In this document: positions 34,626 to 46,650 of the stretch, piece by piece
How the letters are laid out: the number at the start of each line of letters is the position of its first letter
Position numbering within the stretch: the first letter of the stretch is position 1
The notes under the pieces: generated by a model
Database searches by the model: none
What the model was told of the DNA's origin: nothing
The model's input: only the letters and a program-made list of their open reading frames with translations
Position numbers and translations under genes: made by a program
Assembly (NCBI RefSeq): GCF_015706575.1
Contig: NW_024037074.1
Location: 3,844,001-3,908,000, forward strand
DNA length: 64,000 nt
Reading direction: 5' to 3'
DNA from: Patiria miniata
Taxonomy: Eukaryota > Echinodermata > Asteroidea > Valvatida > Asterinidae

Positions 34626-35050
34626 ATGATGAGAAAGATATTTGCCTATGGGACCATCATGGGCGTCGCCAGGATTTTTTTGCCAAAAAATGCCTGTATT
34701 TCTCAACACATTCTTGATTTATCAGTTTTAGAGGGGGCAGGGACATTTTGCCCCCCAAACCCATTAAATTTACATCACTATGACTTCGCGCCTCTTTTTC
34801 TTTTCTTTTTTCTCTTTTTTTTCCCTTCCTTTTTTTGTTTTGTTTTGTTTTTGTTTTGGCTTTTCCAGGGGTGCCCCCCCCCCTCGCGACGCCCATGGGG
34901 ACCATCGCAGATTTGTCCTTTGAATTAAATACAGGAACAAGCAATTTCAAAATTTTCAGAATGGCTGCCATTGCTTGTTATTCTATCTATATATTTTTTT
35001 TCAAAGGACAAATCTGCGGTAGCCCTGTAGCCAAATATCTTTCTCATGAC
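34626..35050. repeat. Inverted repeat whose left arm is split by a hAT-like MITE
   Basis: The left arm is 34626-34657 plus 34906-34925. Read without the insert it gives GAGAAAGATATTTGCCTA, then GGGACCAT, then CGCAGATTTGTCCTTTGAA. The right arm 34999-35050 is its complement. One copy of the duplicated GGGACCAT must be removed to restore the arm. Confidence 0.85.
34658..34897 (+). mobile_element. hAT-like MITE, CATGGGCGTCGC termini, 8-bp duplication
   Basis: The element is 240 bp with 12-bp inverted ends CATGGGCGTCGC / GCGACGCCCATG. It is flanked by GGGACCAT at 34650-34657 and 34898-34905. An 8-bp duplication is the hAT signature. The interior is T-rich with poly-C. Relatives are at 35281-35318 (right end only) and 57040-57270. 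Confidence 0.92.
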
Positions 35051-35280
35051 ATACTCTGCCTGTGTGGCATATTCCATGTTTGTATCATCAAATGCACAAT
35101 ACAATCACCTATCTGCCGCACTAGTGGTTTCCCTCGGTTGTGGGAAATTAACTTGGAAATAAAGTTTTCAAATGAAGGGAGTCACAAAGAGAACTGACTA
35201 TGTGAATTAATTCACCTATTTGCTTTCCCTATGTAACCAATTTGGTAGAAAGTACAGGGATTTGGGGAAATAATGTGCTT

Positions 35281-35318
35281 TGCCCCCCCCCCCCGAAAAA
35301 ATCCTGGCGACGCCCATG
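35281..35318 (+). mobile_element. Right-end fragment of the CATGGGCGTCGC hAT-like family
   Basis: A poly-C tract followed by AAAAAATCCTGGCGACGCCCATG. No left end is seen nearby. Confidence 0.6.
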
Positions 35319-37059
35319 GAATCCTGGCCACGCCAATGGAAGTTTCATATTGAAAAGTGTCTGTTAAAATCCGACCCGGATTTGGATCGAATCAGACCCG
35401 GGACTTTTTAAGAGTGCACACCGCCGGTATGAAAAGGCCAAGACATATAATGGATTGTCCGTATTGAAATCTGGCTGAATGCAACGAGAAAGCATCGAGT
35501 CCTAAAACAGCATTAACTGCCTCCGTTGTCACGAAAATTGAGTCTGAAAGTCGCAGTGTTGTGTAATTGTTCGGCATCTCATCACCTAATGCCACGATGG
35601 TTTGGATCCGAGTAATTTGATTAGACTCCTCCCCGCGTCTCGCCGACCGTACCCGAGCTAATCGAATTCTACGGGGTTCGATTTATGGAAAAAAAAACGA
35701 ACTACAGAAACCCATGAGAGTGCCTCAGAATGAGAAGATGTATTTTTTTATTCGGTAACTCCTTGTCGGTAATTCAATTTGGACAAAGTGCATGCCAGAA
35801 TTTAGTGTTATTCCCCGATTCGATCTCTGACGTTCCGACGATACAAACAAAACAGAATGCAAAGCAAAGATACATGGTTTTACTGATTTTTGTTTTATTC
35901 CCCTCAACTTGTTTTGATCTGCAAATGTTGTTTGTATATCTTGCCGAAAGTGGATATGTACTTGGCTGCTATGTAATTACATTTAAAACGGGTTCACTTC
36001 AACTTTTGTGCTCTATTATGCAAATTCAGCTCGTTCAGCTCGTACAAAAACATCACGAACAAGTGACCTTTTCAGGGGACACGCTAGTATTTCTTTTTGC
36101 ATCAAGTAAAGTCATTGACAGTTATGCGTCAGTTATTAATAGAATAGTTCTCGTACTTTACTTCCCATTCATAAATACCTAAGACAGTTTACCCATTCCT
36201 AGTGGCCGGGAGCCCGTCACATGGCCGGTTTTAAACGGGTGATAAAGACCGGCTCGCTGGTCTTAAACACTTTTCCAGTGTCACATGAAATTTTGACTCC
36301 TATATGAAATCCGGTGCCTTTTAGTTACCGTTTTATTGGTTGAACGTTCACAATGCACACGTAGGCATGCGTAATACTACCAGTGCGTCAGTATTCCATA
36401 GTCCTAAATTCACACTAAACGTACACCGGTACAGCTGCGTTCTGTGCCACTTCGCGCAATACGCGCGACACGCGCGCCAATCTCCATATAAGGAGTTGTT
36501 TATGAACATACCAATATAACTAGAGGGGTGTTTCGAAAAACCCGCAGTAAATTTGTTGAACAAAATCGTTCGAAATTTATAGTTTTGACTTGTTTTGACT
36601 TTTGGACGAAAAGCAAAGGTGTAACTTAAATAATAGCCAAAGCACAACAGGAAAAATCCATAACGTCACTGTACCAAGGCAGTCCCTCCTCGAAAACTGA
36701 ACCATATAAAGAAATATCATTTCAATCACGCGTTTGGTTCACGTTTAAAAATTCAAGTATACATCACTTAACTTGGTCGCAGAAGAAATTTTGCATCGGG
36801 AGGTACTCCAGGGGAAAATGGTATCAAGTTGTTAATTGTTCAGTTAATTCTAACCTTCGAGGAACTCAAAATAAACTCATAATCTTGCAAGTCTTATTTA
36901 AGGACTTCCAACTATTTGGGTGAACTTCAACAATATTCCAACCTTCCAATGTTATTGACTTTTCGTTTCCATCACTTTGATTTCTCTGACATTCGTCCTT
37001 TCCGCAAAATTTATATCCGCCCAATGTTATACAAATTTGAGAAAAAAGTGCTTAATGAC
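35319..37059. other. Intergenic DNA, nothing recognised
   Basis: The + frame at 35730-36182 (150 codons) is hydrophobic but AT-rich. It lacks any motif I know and is not called. No other feature is seen. Confidence 0.45.
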
Positions 37060-37368
37060 CAAGGGCGGATCCAGGGGGGGGGCCAAAGGGGGCCATGGCC
37101 CCCCCAAAACGAAACCAATTTTTTTTTTTTAATGTGACATCGCAAAAAAGGCAGGCAATGAGTACACTACCATCTTTTCCTCAAAAAAACATTGGTTAAA
37201 GTGGTCAGAAATTGCCTCAGATCGCACCACAGAGCATCTAGAATCCAAAATTTTTTCGGGGCCCTTAAGCGGGCCCCGAACCCCACGCCGTAATTTTTGG
37301 ACCCACTTTTTTGGAGGACCAAAATTTTTTTGGGCCCCCCCAAAAATTGTGTTCTGGATCCGCCCTTG
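37060..37368. mobile_element. hAT-like MITE, CAAGGGCGGATCCAG termini, 8-bp duplication
   Basis: The 309-bp element has 15-bp ends CAAGGGCGGATCCAG / CTGGATCCGCCCTTG. TTAATGAC flanks it at 37052-37059 and 37369-37376. The interior has GGGGGCCATGGCCCCCC and other GC blocks next to long A/T runs. There is no coding capacity. Confidence 0.95.
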
Positions 37369-37405
37369 TTAATGACAACACTGATCACCAACACTTCCGC
37401 TTTTT

Positions 37406-37430
37406 GATGGGGGGGGGGGGGGGGGGGGGA
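37406..37430 (+). repeat. Poly-G tract
   Basis: More than 20 consecutive G residues; likely variable in length and error-prone to assemble. Confidence 0.95.
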
Positions 37431-37858
37431 GCTCACAGATGTTTCGGAAACCCCTATGATCCCGCGTACTGTGCATGTTATTACAAACATGAACGATCAC
37501 CCTTTCGTCAGTCATCCTTAATCAGTGATATCTTCTACCACTTAATATCAGCCACTGCATCCTGTAATTGCACACCCAACCGCGTCGCCTCAACTGCAAA
37601 TCAAACATGCCAGCTTGCAATCCAGGGGCATGGCGCTGCGTAATAGCAGACAATTTGGGCTAAATGTGGAAGAAAACAAATTACACGGATCGGATGCGCA
37701 ATCGGCTGCGTGGAGATTGAGAGTTCAAATGTTTGGTAACTTATCTAAGCACATTACCTCTGAGCTCAACATGCCTTTTGCCGAGCTGCGTCCGAAAAAT
37801 GGGGGCGCATACGCGCCAAGGTTTTGGACACAGGTTGCTAGAATTGGAAGTGTAGGCC

Positions 37859-38830
37859 CAACCTCGTCCCCAGGGGTTCCTTTGTTTTCAACCTCGTTTT
37901 CAGTAGTAACCCCTGGGTGGGAAACTTGTTCCCTGTATCCGATTCGATTCAGCAAGTAATGGATTTATATATTGTACTTGGTGTTGTTATTTCCAACGTG
38001 TATTACGCCTTTTAACATTCAGTGTGAATTCAATCTCGTCCCCAGGGTGTCGAGCAGTACGCGCCAACCACTACCTGCTCTCTCACCCTGGTATTGGATC
38101 ATTTGCATGTGCAAGAACACGTATGCGAATGAGGAATAGTCTGGTGCCCGCATATGCGTTACATCAGCTTTCGTTTTGTATGCGGTGTCTGGGATAAAAA
38201 CAGTATCAATTCGTCGGGCTGTGAGTTACGAAAACACGATTGTTTTCGAAGTTAAAAAGTTACAATCCTATCCTGCCAATATGAAGGATCACAATCTGTA
38301 TTAATGTGAACAAATTGGAAAGGAAATGAGTATTTTTGAGAAGGCTAGGCGTGAACGTTATAATTACAATGACGTAATGCACGTTGGAAATCACAACACC
38401 AACAACACGATATCAATCCATTACTAGCCAATTGCGGTATCAAATCAGGATACGGGAAGAAAGTTTCCTATCAAGGGCTTACTATTGGAAAAGAGGTTGG
38501 GAATAAAGTAAGCACTGGGGACGATGTTGGTGTGAATTAAACGTCCACTCCATCTCAAAAAAGGTCCAATTTTCCATTTTGCTTGTAATACATGTAATAT
38601 GTAATGTGATACTTCGCATTTGCTGGATAAGATTGTAACATTTTAACTCTTAAAAGAAAATCGTGTTTTCGGATCCTACGCCGCGACGAATTGTTCCTGT
38701 ATTTTTTACCACAGACACCGCATACAAAAACAAACACTAATTTAAAGCACAGCTGCAGGCACCAGGCTATTCTTAATTTACATACATGACTTGTGCACGT
38801 TTTTTGAACATGCGAATGATCAAATAGCAA
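37859..38830 (+). mobile_element. CAACCTCGTC MITE, copy 3, interrupted by copy 4
   Basis: The left part 37859-38030 and right part 38539-38830 together reconstruct a forward copy: the left part has CAACCTCGTCCCCAG and AGTAATGGATTTATAT, and the right part has GACACCGCATACAAAAAC. The right terminus is missing. The gap is filled by a full inverted copy of the same family. Confidence 0.85.
38031..38529 (-). mobile_element. CAACCTCGTC MITE, copy 4, nested (9-bp duplication)
   Basis: The ends are CAATCTCGTCCCCAG and CTGGGGACGATGTTG. Exact flanks GTGTGAATT lie at 38022-38030 and 38530-38538. It sits inside copy 3 in reverse orientation, which shows a self-insertion. Confidence 0.93.
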
Positions 38831-39344
38831 CCGTACCAACTGGTCAGTTCACGTTGGTTTTATATTGAAGTTAGTATAATACGCACCGAGCTTTCGCCTA
38901 TTCAGTGAATGGAAACCGATCCATCACTCTCAACCGATATAGACACAAGGGGAGTAGAGAGCATATCAGTCCCGTTTAAATGTTGACTCAGCGGCATATG
39001 TGGTCGTGCTCGACGATAAAAAGGCAGTTATAGAACCCCGGTCCCTCAGCCGTCGACTGGGCGTTTTTCCCCCACGGCAGGCGCGGGCGGCTCGCGCAGT
39101 ACACGGCGTTTCATTCGATGACATGATGCAAGGTATGCCCGGTAAAAATCGCCACTCAGCAAAGCTCGGTGTCGGTCGATTGGTTCGGCAGAGATTTCGT
39201 GTTTGCTGTGGTTTTAATGGCTTGGACAAACAAGTTGTTCCGAGAAGAGGGGAAAAAACACACACAGGACAAACGTAATTCAAGGTAATGGGCAACATTT
39301 GCAAATATTCAAATACAGAAACTGTCAATAATATCCTACTTGCT
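38831..39344. other. Intergenic DNA, nothing recognised
   Basis: No gene or repeat is identified. The overlapping frames at 38966-39400 are on both strands and show no family features. Confidence 0.4.
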
Positions 39345-39500
39345 TGTAAGTAAATAGGATTACGCATCCTGTCAAATCGTTGCGCCTGGTATGCAGTCAT
39401 TTTCCAGACAAGAGTGAATCACCATGATTAGGACCAAACCATCAACGGAAACCCATGCTTTGCGTCGAGAGAAACGCATTTTCATTGTTTCACAAAGAGT
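39345..39500 (+). repeat. Diverged dispersed repeat, copy 2 of 3
   Basis: CTGTCAAATCGTTGCGCCTG, CAGTCATTTTCC, AACCATCAACGGAAA and AGAGTGTGATATCTATTGAG match 23880-24062 and 48900-49090 in order. Confidence 0.6.
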
Positions 39501-39611
39501 GTGATATCTATTGAGACGAATTTGTGTCCATTGCAACTTTTTTTTTACACCCGAAATCGTGTTCTCAGCCTCACTATATCAGAGAAACCACAGAACAGTG
39601 CAACCCAAATA

Positions 39612-39957
39612 ATTAGTCTGGCGACCTCCCTTGTCATGAAATCGCATGAAATGGGACTTGAGACGCCTGTTGATAAAGTCGGGGCCTTCTGAACTTCCTG
39701 TCAATAATTTAGCAGAAAAGTGCATGCCACAATCAGATGTGTACAGAAACAACAGCAACAACTAATTTTGTATATGTGTGCTAATATAAATGTAATTAGT
39801 GACCTCCTTTATGAATCTACGCATAAGATTGGACTTTAGAAGCCTGTCGGATCCTTCTGACCTTCCTTTCAATTTTAAGTATATGTACATTCCACAATCA
39901 GATGCTTAACAACAACAGCAACTAATTGTGTATATGTGTGCTAATAAAAATCAAATT
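39612..39957 (+). repeat. Tandem duplication, ~183-bp unit
   Basis: Both units read ATTAGT, GACCTCC, CCACAATCAGATG, AACAACAGCAAC and TGTATATGTGTGCTAAT in the same order. Confidence 0.8.
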
Positions 39958-40465
39958 AAGGGCGAGAAAGACGATTCCTGTCCGGCTTAGGGTAGTGCGG
40001 ATTGAGAGCCGGCCGAATTAATGAAACCGCCTCGCAAGCTCTGTATTTTCAATCGTTGCTTGGCTTCGGATATGGATCACAATTTGTCAGAGCCTTGGTG
40101 CCGGCGCCGTGCAGGGAACTGAATTGCCGAAGATATGGTTACACTCAAGGCCAACCTGAATAAATGTTTACCTTGAGATCCGTATGTATCCGGATAATTG
40201 AACACATTGAAGGTTAAAACTAATATGCAGAGAGACAGCTGGCCACATTTTCCCAACTACGTTGTATCTTCCTTAGGCCTACATTAGTGTTGATGTTACC
40301 TTTCCAGCATTTGATTAAAAAAAAGATTGCTGGAAAATAATGGAGTCTAAGTTATATAGCGCACGTATCTACCAACAATTGCGTACTCAAGGCGCTGGAA
40401 AATTATGTCTATTATTAAAGACAGGTAAATAAAGCTAATGAGAAATATGAGACCCACCTTATAAG
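39958..40465. other. Intergenic DNA, nothing recognised
   Basis: No gene or repeat is identified. Confidence 0.4.
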
Positions 40466-40469
40466 GGTT

Positions 40470-40760
40470 TATAAGGTGCTGCGGCGCATATTGCAGCCAC
40501 TGCCAGATACACCGAGGTGAACCCCTTCTCTTAGCGATAAGTTTACTGGGTTCTTAAACGTGCATTACACAACACACGGGACCTACGGCTTTACGTCCCA
40601 TCCGGAGGACGAAGCAATAATGGTAAAGTGCCTTGCTCAAGAGCACAAGCACCATGTTCCCATGGTAAGGATTCGAACCCATGCATGTACCGTACCACGG
40701 CAGACGAGTCGAACACTGTAACCGTTGGTTACGGCAGACGAGTCGAACACTGCACCCCAC
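40470..40760 (-). repeat. SINE-like module with B-box-like end
   Basis: The stretch contains ACGGCTTTACGTCCCATCCG, GGACGAAGCAATAATGG, GTGCCTTGCTCAAGAGCACA and GGATTCGAACCC. In minus orientation the last of these is a good RNA polymerase III B box. This string of modules is, to my knowledge, widely dispersed in marine deuterostome genomes. A 34-bp direct duplication (ACGGCAGACGAGTCGAACAC at 40697 and 40731) lies at one end. Confidence 0.6.
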
Positions 40761-40948
40761 ATGCTTTCTCTCCACAAAATAATGTTTGACTGAAAAGTGA
40801 TCTTCTCTGAAGACCTCAATTGCCCATTTGTTTTTAAACATGTTGTATGTAGATCTTCGTCTTGTATCCTGACTTTTTTTTAGGAGCTCTCTAAGTTCCC
40901 CTCTATATTCTTTCCGATCTCTCACCACACATTCATTACAATTATGTA

Positions 40949-41077
40949 CACTGCAAAAACTGGAGTGTTAAATTTACACCATTGGTATCTATATAGGACC
41001 ATCTGGTGTTAAATATTACTGGTGTGTCATATATAGATACCGAATGATGTTAGATTAACACTACAGTTTTTGCAGTG
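40949..41077. mobile_element. Short MITE, CACTGCAAAAACT termini
   Basis: The 129-bp element begins CACTGCAAAAACTGGAGTG and ends CACTACAGTTTTTGCAGTG. Most of the length folds on itself (GGTATCTATATAG against TATATAGATACC). TA flanks both ends. Confidence 0.85.
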
Positions 41078-41449
41078 TAGACATCTCTGCCTGGAACCAA
41101 ATAATAATGAGCGTATGTTCAATTTCATTAGTCGGCCATGAAACATCAACCATTTACACTTAAAAAAGAAAGAAAGAAAACAAAATACCCCAGGTTTAAA
41201 TTGCTCTGCTGTGTTCATCAATTTTGATATTATTCACAAATGGAATATGCGTCGGGGTGATGTAAATTCAATACTGGATTTTGCTCCTTCATCGACGTAT
41301 TTCATAAACGCTGACTGTATTTTGTTTTTAGATTTATTTTCTCTTAACAGAACATAAACTGAACTTATATGTTTAATTTTTTTACGACCCAACCCCCATC
41401 CCCTTTTTTAATTTGGGCGTTTTGAACCTTTTGATTAAAATGCTTTTTT

Positions 41450-41745
41450 ACCTCCACCAAGGAGGTTTTGTTTTCATCGGATTTGGTTTGTTTGTTGGTG
41501 GGTTTGTCTGTTAACATGATAGCTCACAAACGTATGGACGGATCTGCATGACATTTTTTTAGGGGTGGTCCTTGGTTCAAGTACAAATTGATTAGATTTT
41601 GGAAGTGATCCGGATCTGGACCAAGGATTCTATTCAAAGGATTTTTCACCATTTATACGAGTGTTCCTTTTGGGTGCACTGACTATATGGCGGGGAATTT
41701 TTGTTAGCATTGGCGGAGGTTTAATCTCTCTGAAAGCTTTCTAGT
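41450..41745 (+). repeat. Dispersed repeat of the TTGGCGGAGGT type, copy 1
   Basis: CCTCCACCAAGGAGGTTTTG, TATGGACGGATCTGCATGAC, GTGATCCGGATCTGGA and TTGGCGGAGGT with CTAGTTTTT at the end form an ordered repeat known to me from many fish and marine invertebrate genomes. It is non-coding here. Copy 2 is at 52581-52803. Confidence 0.65.
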
Positions 41746-42678
41746 TTTTGTTTGCTTTGCCTCTAACTCACAAAAAAAAATGCACCTGAATTTTTATCGT
41801 GCCGCAAATAATTCAAATTTTGTGGAGTGACTTTTGCAAACATTAAATGTGAGTGGTTTATTTTTCGTTCGGTATCTTGTTCAAACTTGACTACCTATTG
41901 TAATACCACCAAAAAAGCCCTATCTTATTTGGGTTAAATCTCGGGAATTGCAAGGGGGAAGCACTTGCAATGTTCCAATCAATATAAAAATAATCGAACT
42001 GCAGAACAAGACCATTAAAGACTTGTCCTGTGTGTAGTTAAGGGTGAAAAAATAAAGTGGTCGGGAATACAACGGGAATTGCCAATTCAACAGCCATCAC
42101 GGCGCGATCCTAATTAAACGGCATTGTCTGTCTTCACATTGTGCTCTAAGCAATCATCCAACATATTGTCTGCCTTCATATCCAGTACTAGACAACTCAT
42201 CGCCTCGTTCGTCAACCAAGGCCAGAATTAGTCAAGTATGTCTTTTGGGAGACTGAAATGACGGATGGGCCCTAACGAGCTGTACTCTACCTTGATGAAT
42301 TTTCGGGTTATGTTTTTTTCGAGGTTCCGTGGAAACGCGTGCACGTCGAGCGGACAACAAACATGATTCTTGTCATGATTCTGTTCAACGAGGGGAACAT
42401 GCAGACGATCTATCCTCTGGCAATTTTGAACGAGCCCTTGGAAAACAAAAACAAGACAAGGACTATGTACTGTTTTTCCTTGAAGCCTTTATATCCTATT
42501 TCCAATTTGATTAATTATTACCCTGTCTTTTTATACTGGAGCAATTAATAGCGGGGTGCTCCTTCTGATTAAAAACGTTCTTTTTATCTGCATGTTGGCC
42601 ATATTCTCCTGTGTCGTTTGCTGTTACAGTTAAGTTAAGTTAAAAATCTTGGTATACGTTTGAAAATTGGCATTCAGT
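41746..42678. other. Intergenic DNA, nothing recognised
   Basis: The overlapping + frames at 42329-42548 are unrecognised and not called. Confidence 0.4.
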
Positions 42679-43018
42679 CAGGGGCGTCGCTAGAACATGT
42701 TCCGGGGGGTAACCAAATTTGCCGATAAATGTGCGTACAAAACATCCGACAAGCGACAAAAAACGAGGTCCTCAAATTTACAATTTGCCGACAAAAGAAA
42801 TTTATGGGAGGTGTGAAAAGTAACATTTGCTGACAAACAAGCAACGAAATATTTGACAAGCCTCCCCAAAAAAGGTCCTCAGATTAAGAAATTTGCTGAC
42901 AACAGTGAATTAATATGAACAGGCATTCAATTTTACACAGTTGCCGACGACAATTGTGGATTTGCCGACAGAAATTTGTCACTCCCCAACACACTCCCCA
43001 ACTCTAGCGACCGCCCTG
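42679..43018. mobile_element. hAT-like MITE, CAGGGGCGTCGCTAGA termini
   Basis: The ends CAGGGGCGTCGCTAGA and TCTAGCGACCGCCCTG are inverted repeats with one mismatch. The flanks CATTCAGT (42671-42678) and CATTTAAT (43019-43026) are a decayed 8-bp duplication. The interior holds several AATTTGCCGACAA-like repeats. Confidence 0.8.
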
Positions 43019-43026
43019 CATTTAAT

Positions 43027-45134
43027 CGGCAGTTCAAAAATCTTTTCAAATTTGCCAATCAACTATCAGTTAAAAAAGAGATACAAATGTGGTCTAAAAT
43101 AAAAGGGCCATGCCACACTCCAAAAGTACAGACACACCATCGATAATATAGAATAAAGGTGGTTTGATAAATTGTCCTCTTTAAATCCATACTACGCTGA
43201 AAAGTCAAATGGAGTATGATTGAATAGAAACGTGATGGTCGAGTGTTTGGGTACGTGTTACACGATACAAACACTGCAACATAATGACGTTTTACCCCCC
43301 CCCCTCCCTCACAAATTGCTTGGGGCATAGTCTGGATATAGCGCTGCTCTTACAAATCATATTTCTATGAAAAAGTGATTATATAATTTCTCAATTGCCC
43401 GAAGGTTTACAAAGAGCAACCACTTTGTTAATTGTGGAACATTTTATTAAAGAACTGAACCGAACTGAAGTTGTGTACATTTTCAGTGACGTCATGATGA
43501 CGTCCTCACATGTTACTCAGACTCATTTCAAACTGCCCAAACAGATGTGTTTGTCCACATAACAAAAACATTTCTGGTTTATTATTTTTCTATGATAAAG
43601 TCACTATGACTGCTTTTACAAAGAGCAAGCGCTTGTATGTGTCTAAATGTGGGGATCTGGGGATTTCCCAGCCAGGTAATCTTTGAACTATTTTTGCATA
43701 ATGCATTTTGATCCACACGTGCAGAATTAAAATGCGTTTTCTAGACGAAGCTCCCGTCGGCCGGAAGTGGCTTACTTTGTATACATTTGTATACAAATGT
43801 ATACAAATGTTTACATTGCAAGCGAAAGTCTTGCACGTTTTCGGCCGGAGACAGTTCCCACGCTTGACTCCTGCAGCTCGGAAGCAAGGACTGTTTGCTT
43901 CGATGGCTCCTTGTGGAATAACGTAACTATCTGACATTTCTGATATTTTTGGGGCAACTTTAAAACCACAGGGTAAGACACATGTTTATTATTTATTTGC
44001 ACTGAAAGTCTTGCTTGCTGCTGTAGGCCTATAAGTTATAGACTTCCAACGTTTGAAATGTATACGCTGCATGGAACTAAACATATATAGCATTTTTCTG
44101 TTTCTTTGTAGGGTGTTTCGTTTTTGTTTGCTTTTTTGTGATTGTAATCTTCCCGTCATACTGGATGACACCGTAATAAATCCTCAACTAATTGAGAGCA
44201 AATCAAGGAGAAGGGTCAAGTCCAATCATTGTGGTGTTCAGTGAGCCTCCCATCCTCCTTAACTGATGGACGGATCTCCCCTCCCCGGCCTGACTAATAC
44301 AGCAGGGCCGACCACTACATTAATACAATAATTTATATAAAAGCAAGCGTAAGCGTGTGCGACTTGGAAATCGATGTCCCCAGGGTCTGCGTCCCAATGG
44401 TCTGATTCTAACCCTCATAATCAACAGCACGCACTGGAAAAGAAAAAAAATGAAACATATTTTCTTAATTCTTTTTCTGATTCTGTGATTTTAGTTATTA
44501 GTAAGAAAAAAGAAAATCGCACTAGAATTTCTTAGATACATCAACACGTTAAAAGGATGCGTGCCTTTTAGCCAATTTCTCTTGACGCATAAACGGTAAA
44601 TTACTCTTAAGAGAATTTCTCATATTCACCCTCTTTTCTAAAATTGCCGGTCATTCCTGAGTTTTCAAGACAAATCGAAACACTGCTTCAAGGCAAGACT
44701 CCCCTGCCATAGCAACCAAGACTAATTCCCTATCTTTAACAAAAAAATATTAAACCGCAACGGGACTAAATAAATGCTGTAGCGTGAAGAGCTAATTTCA
44801 TTTTGAGAGTCTGCCAAACCCAATTATTATTATTCGATGAGCACCGTCGCGAATCAGCCGCAGTTGGCGCTCATAAATCACGCGATTATCACCGTGAACC
44901 AGACTGCGTGACGTAAGCGGAGTGGAAGCAACCTGATTGAACGGCAATCAATAACAACAAGTTATGAGCAATCAGACACGAATGACGTTGAAAAGAATCC
45001 ATTTTGGGTGTAATTTTCTTCTTCGTTGAAAGTCGGAAACGTGGTAGTGTGCAGGAAATACTTGTATTGTGGATGCTTTTGAATGACATGAACTATTAAA
45101 GCTTCGCATGTAAAGCTGTGACCATTCCCATGTT
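43027..45134. other. Intergenic DNA, nothing recognised
   Basis: A compact self-complementary run of TTTGTATACAAATGTATACA lies near 43785. A poly-C tract is at 43297-43306. No gene is seen. Confidence 0.45.
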
Positions 45135-45151
45135 TTGTCGTGTTTTACTAT

Positions 45152-45322
45152 ACTCCCGAGGACAATGCTTTGTGTTTCCCTTTGTCCCTGTAATATAACA
45201 CTCTACCATAGACTAAGCAGGCAAACTTATTACAAAGGACCGTTTCCAACAAAAGACACTACTCTCGAGGACCTAAAGGATCTGCTGTTCTCCCTTTGTG
45301 TGTCGGTCCTCGGGGGTATATT
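45152..45322. mobile_element. Small TIR element, TATACTCCCGAGGAC termini
   Basis: TATACTCCCGAGGAC at the left pairs with GTCCTCGGGGGTATA at the right, and GTGTTTCCCTTTGT with TCTCCCTTTGTGTG-like inner sequence. A fragment in opposite orientation is at 7600-7700. Confidence 0.65.
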
Positions 45323-45669
45323 ATATATGTGTAAAATTATAAAATTAGTCTATATATTGATCTGGTCAATTCGGGTTCTAATGTTTCTTACATTTGGAAG
45401 TTGAGCACATCGGAATGTTAATACAAAGTTGACTACACTCTCATAAAGACCTATATATTATCATGCTGCCAACATTTCAGTCATGTTCCCTGTATTCAAT
45501 AACAGTACTGAATGATAATGGTTTTTGCGCAAAAAGGAACCAGACTATTTTTTCTTTCCAGCTTCGCTTTGGTTACGTTGATTTGAATGGGAACAAAATC
45601 AAGATGGCAGCAATGGTCTATTCCTCAGAGTGAAAATTCAATCTTCTCGAGCGAAATCCACTCATACTG

Positions 45670-45850
45670 AAAAAAAAGGGGCAGACGTTTTAGAAGGAAA
45701 ATCAATCAATCGAGTAGATTCGGTTTTCACTCGAGTTTTTAACTGAATTGATTCTTATTTTCAGAGTATTTCAATCTAAAATGAGAGTTGTTTTCACTCT
45801 CTAAATTGTTTGGTTCCCAGACTCACTCTTTGGAATTTAGAGAGGGTACC
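45670..45850 (+). repeat. Dispersed repeat, partner of 26925-27100
   Basis: It shares GCAGACGTTTTAGA, GAGTAGATTCGGTTTTCACT, ACTGAATTGATT and ATTTCAATCTAAAATGA with the other copy. Confidence 0.65.
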
Positions 45851-46199
45851 GTTTTGGGACGGGTGAAACAATAACCCTTTTGCGCGATAAACATCATTGT
45901 GATCTACTCACTTTTTTAACTGTATTCATGAGAAATAGTTAGAGTATTTTTGAAATTTCATAAACTTTTTCCACCGTAGCATGCCTTTTACCTTGAAACC
46001 CGTTAAACCAAAAAGCAAAGAAACAATGGATGTACGCCCATTGTAAGCCGACAGTGCACATGTACAGATTTTAAACATTGGAATAAACCAAGTATTATTT
46101 CTCTCTAGATCAGACCGGTTTACATGTTCGTCTTGTACCTTGTGATTTTACTCATAGCGGTGCACCACATGCTACAGCAAAAAAAAATAACAGTTTAAA

Positions 46200-46650
46200 T
46201 TGATATTAAAGAAATAAAGTTTTGGTCTTTCGATTTCGCCATTTTACAACCTCAGTAAAGTAATGGTAAATTAAGGAATTTGTAGTGAGGCATGAAAATT
46301 CAATAAGTAACAGTGGGAGCAAGCATGCAAAGGATGTAAATGAGAAATTAATGAAGTAAATATTTTGGTCTTCCGATTTCATAATGTAACAACGTGAGTG
46401 CAGATATGCCAAAGAAAGGAATTCTCATTGAAGCATTGAATTTGATTCTCATTGAATTTGATTAGTCACAGTGGAAGGAAGCATGAAAAAAAGATGTAAA
46501 AGTTAAATTTGAAATCAAGGAAATTTATTTTTGGTCTTCCGATTTCATCATTTAACAACACGAGTACAGTTGTCCTTAAGTTAGACATTCTCAGTAAAGC
46601 GGGAGAATTTAATTTGTCACAGTGGAAGCAACATGCACGAGCGTGTTTTT
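46200..46650 (+). repeat. Three tandem units of ~143-166 bp
   Basis: TTTTGGTCTTYCGATTTC recurs at 46220, 46363 and about 46529. Each time it is followed by a TTTAACAAC-like block, AGTCACAGTGG-like sequence and AAGCATG. Between units the identity is moderate. Confidence 0.8.

Noticed and set aside
35730..36182. Open frame of 150 codons, hydrophobic
   Set aside because: AT-rich codons, no recognisable domain and no homologous copy in the window; such lengths occur by chance in AT-rich DNA.
40660..40700. tRNA gene around GGATTCGAACCC
   Set aside because: Only a B-box-like half is present within a larger SINE-like module.
46200..46650. Possible CRISPR-like array
   Set aside because: Units are ~150 bp with diverged repeats and no fixed spacers, and the genome is eukaryotic.
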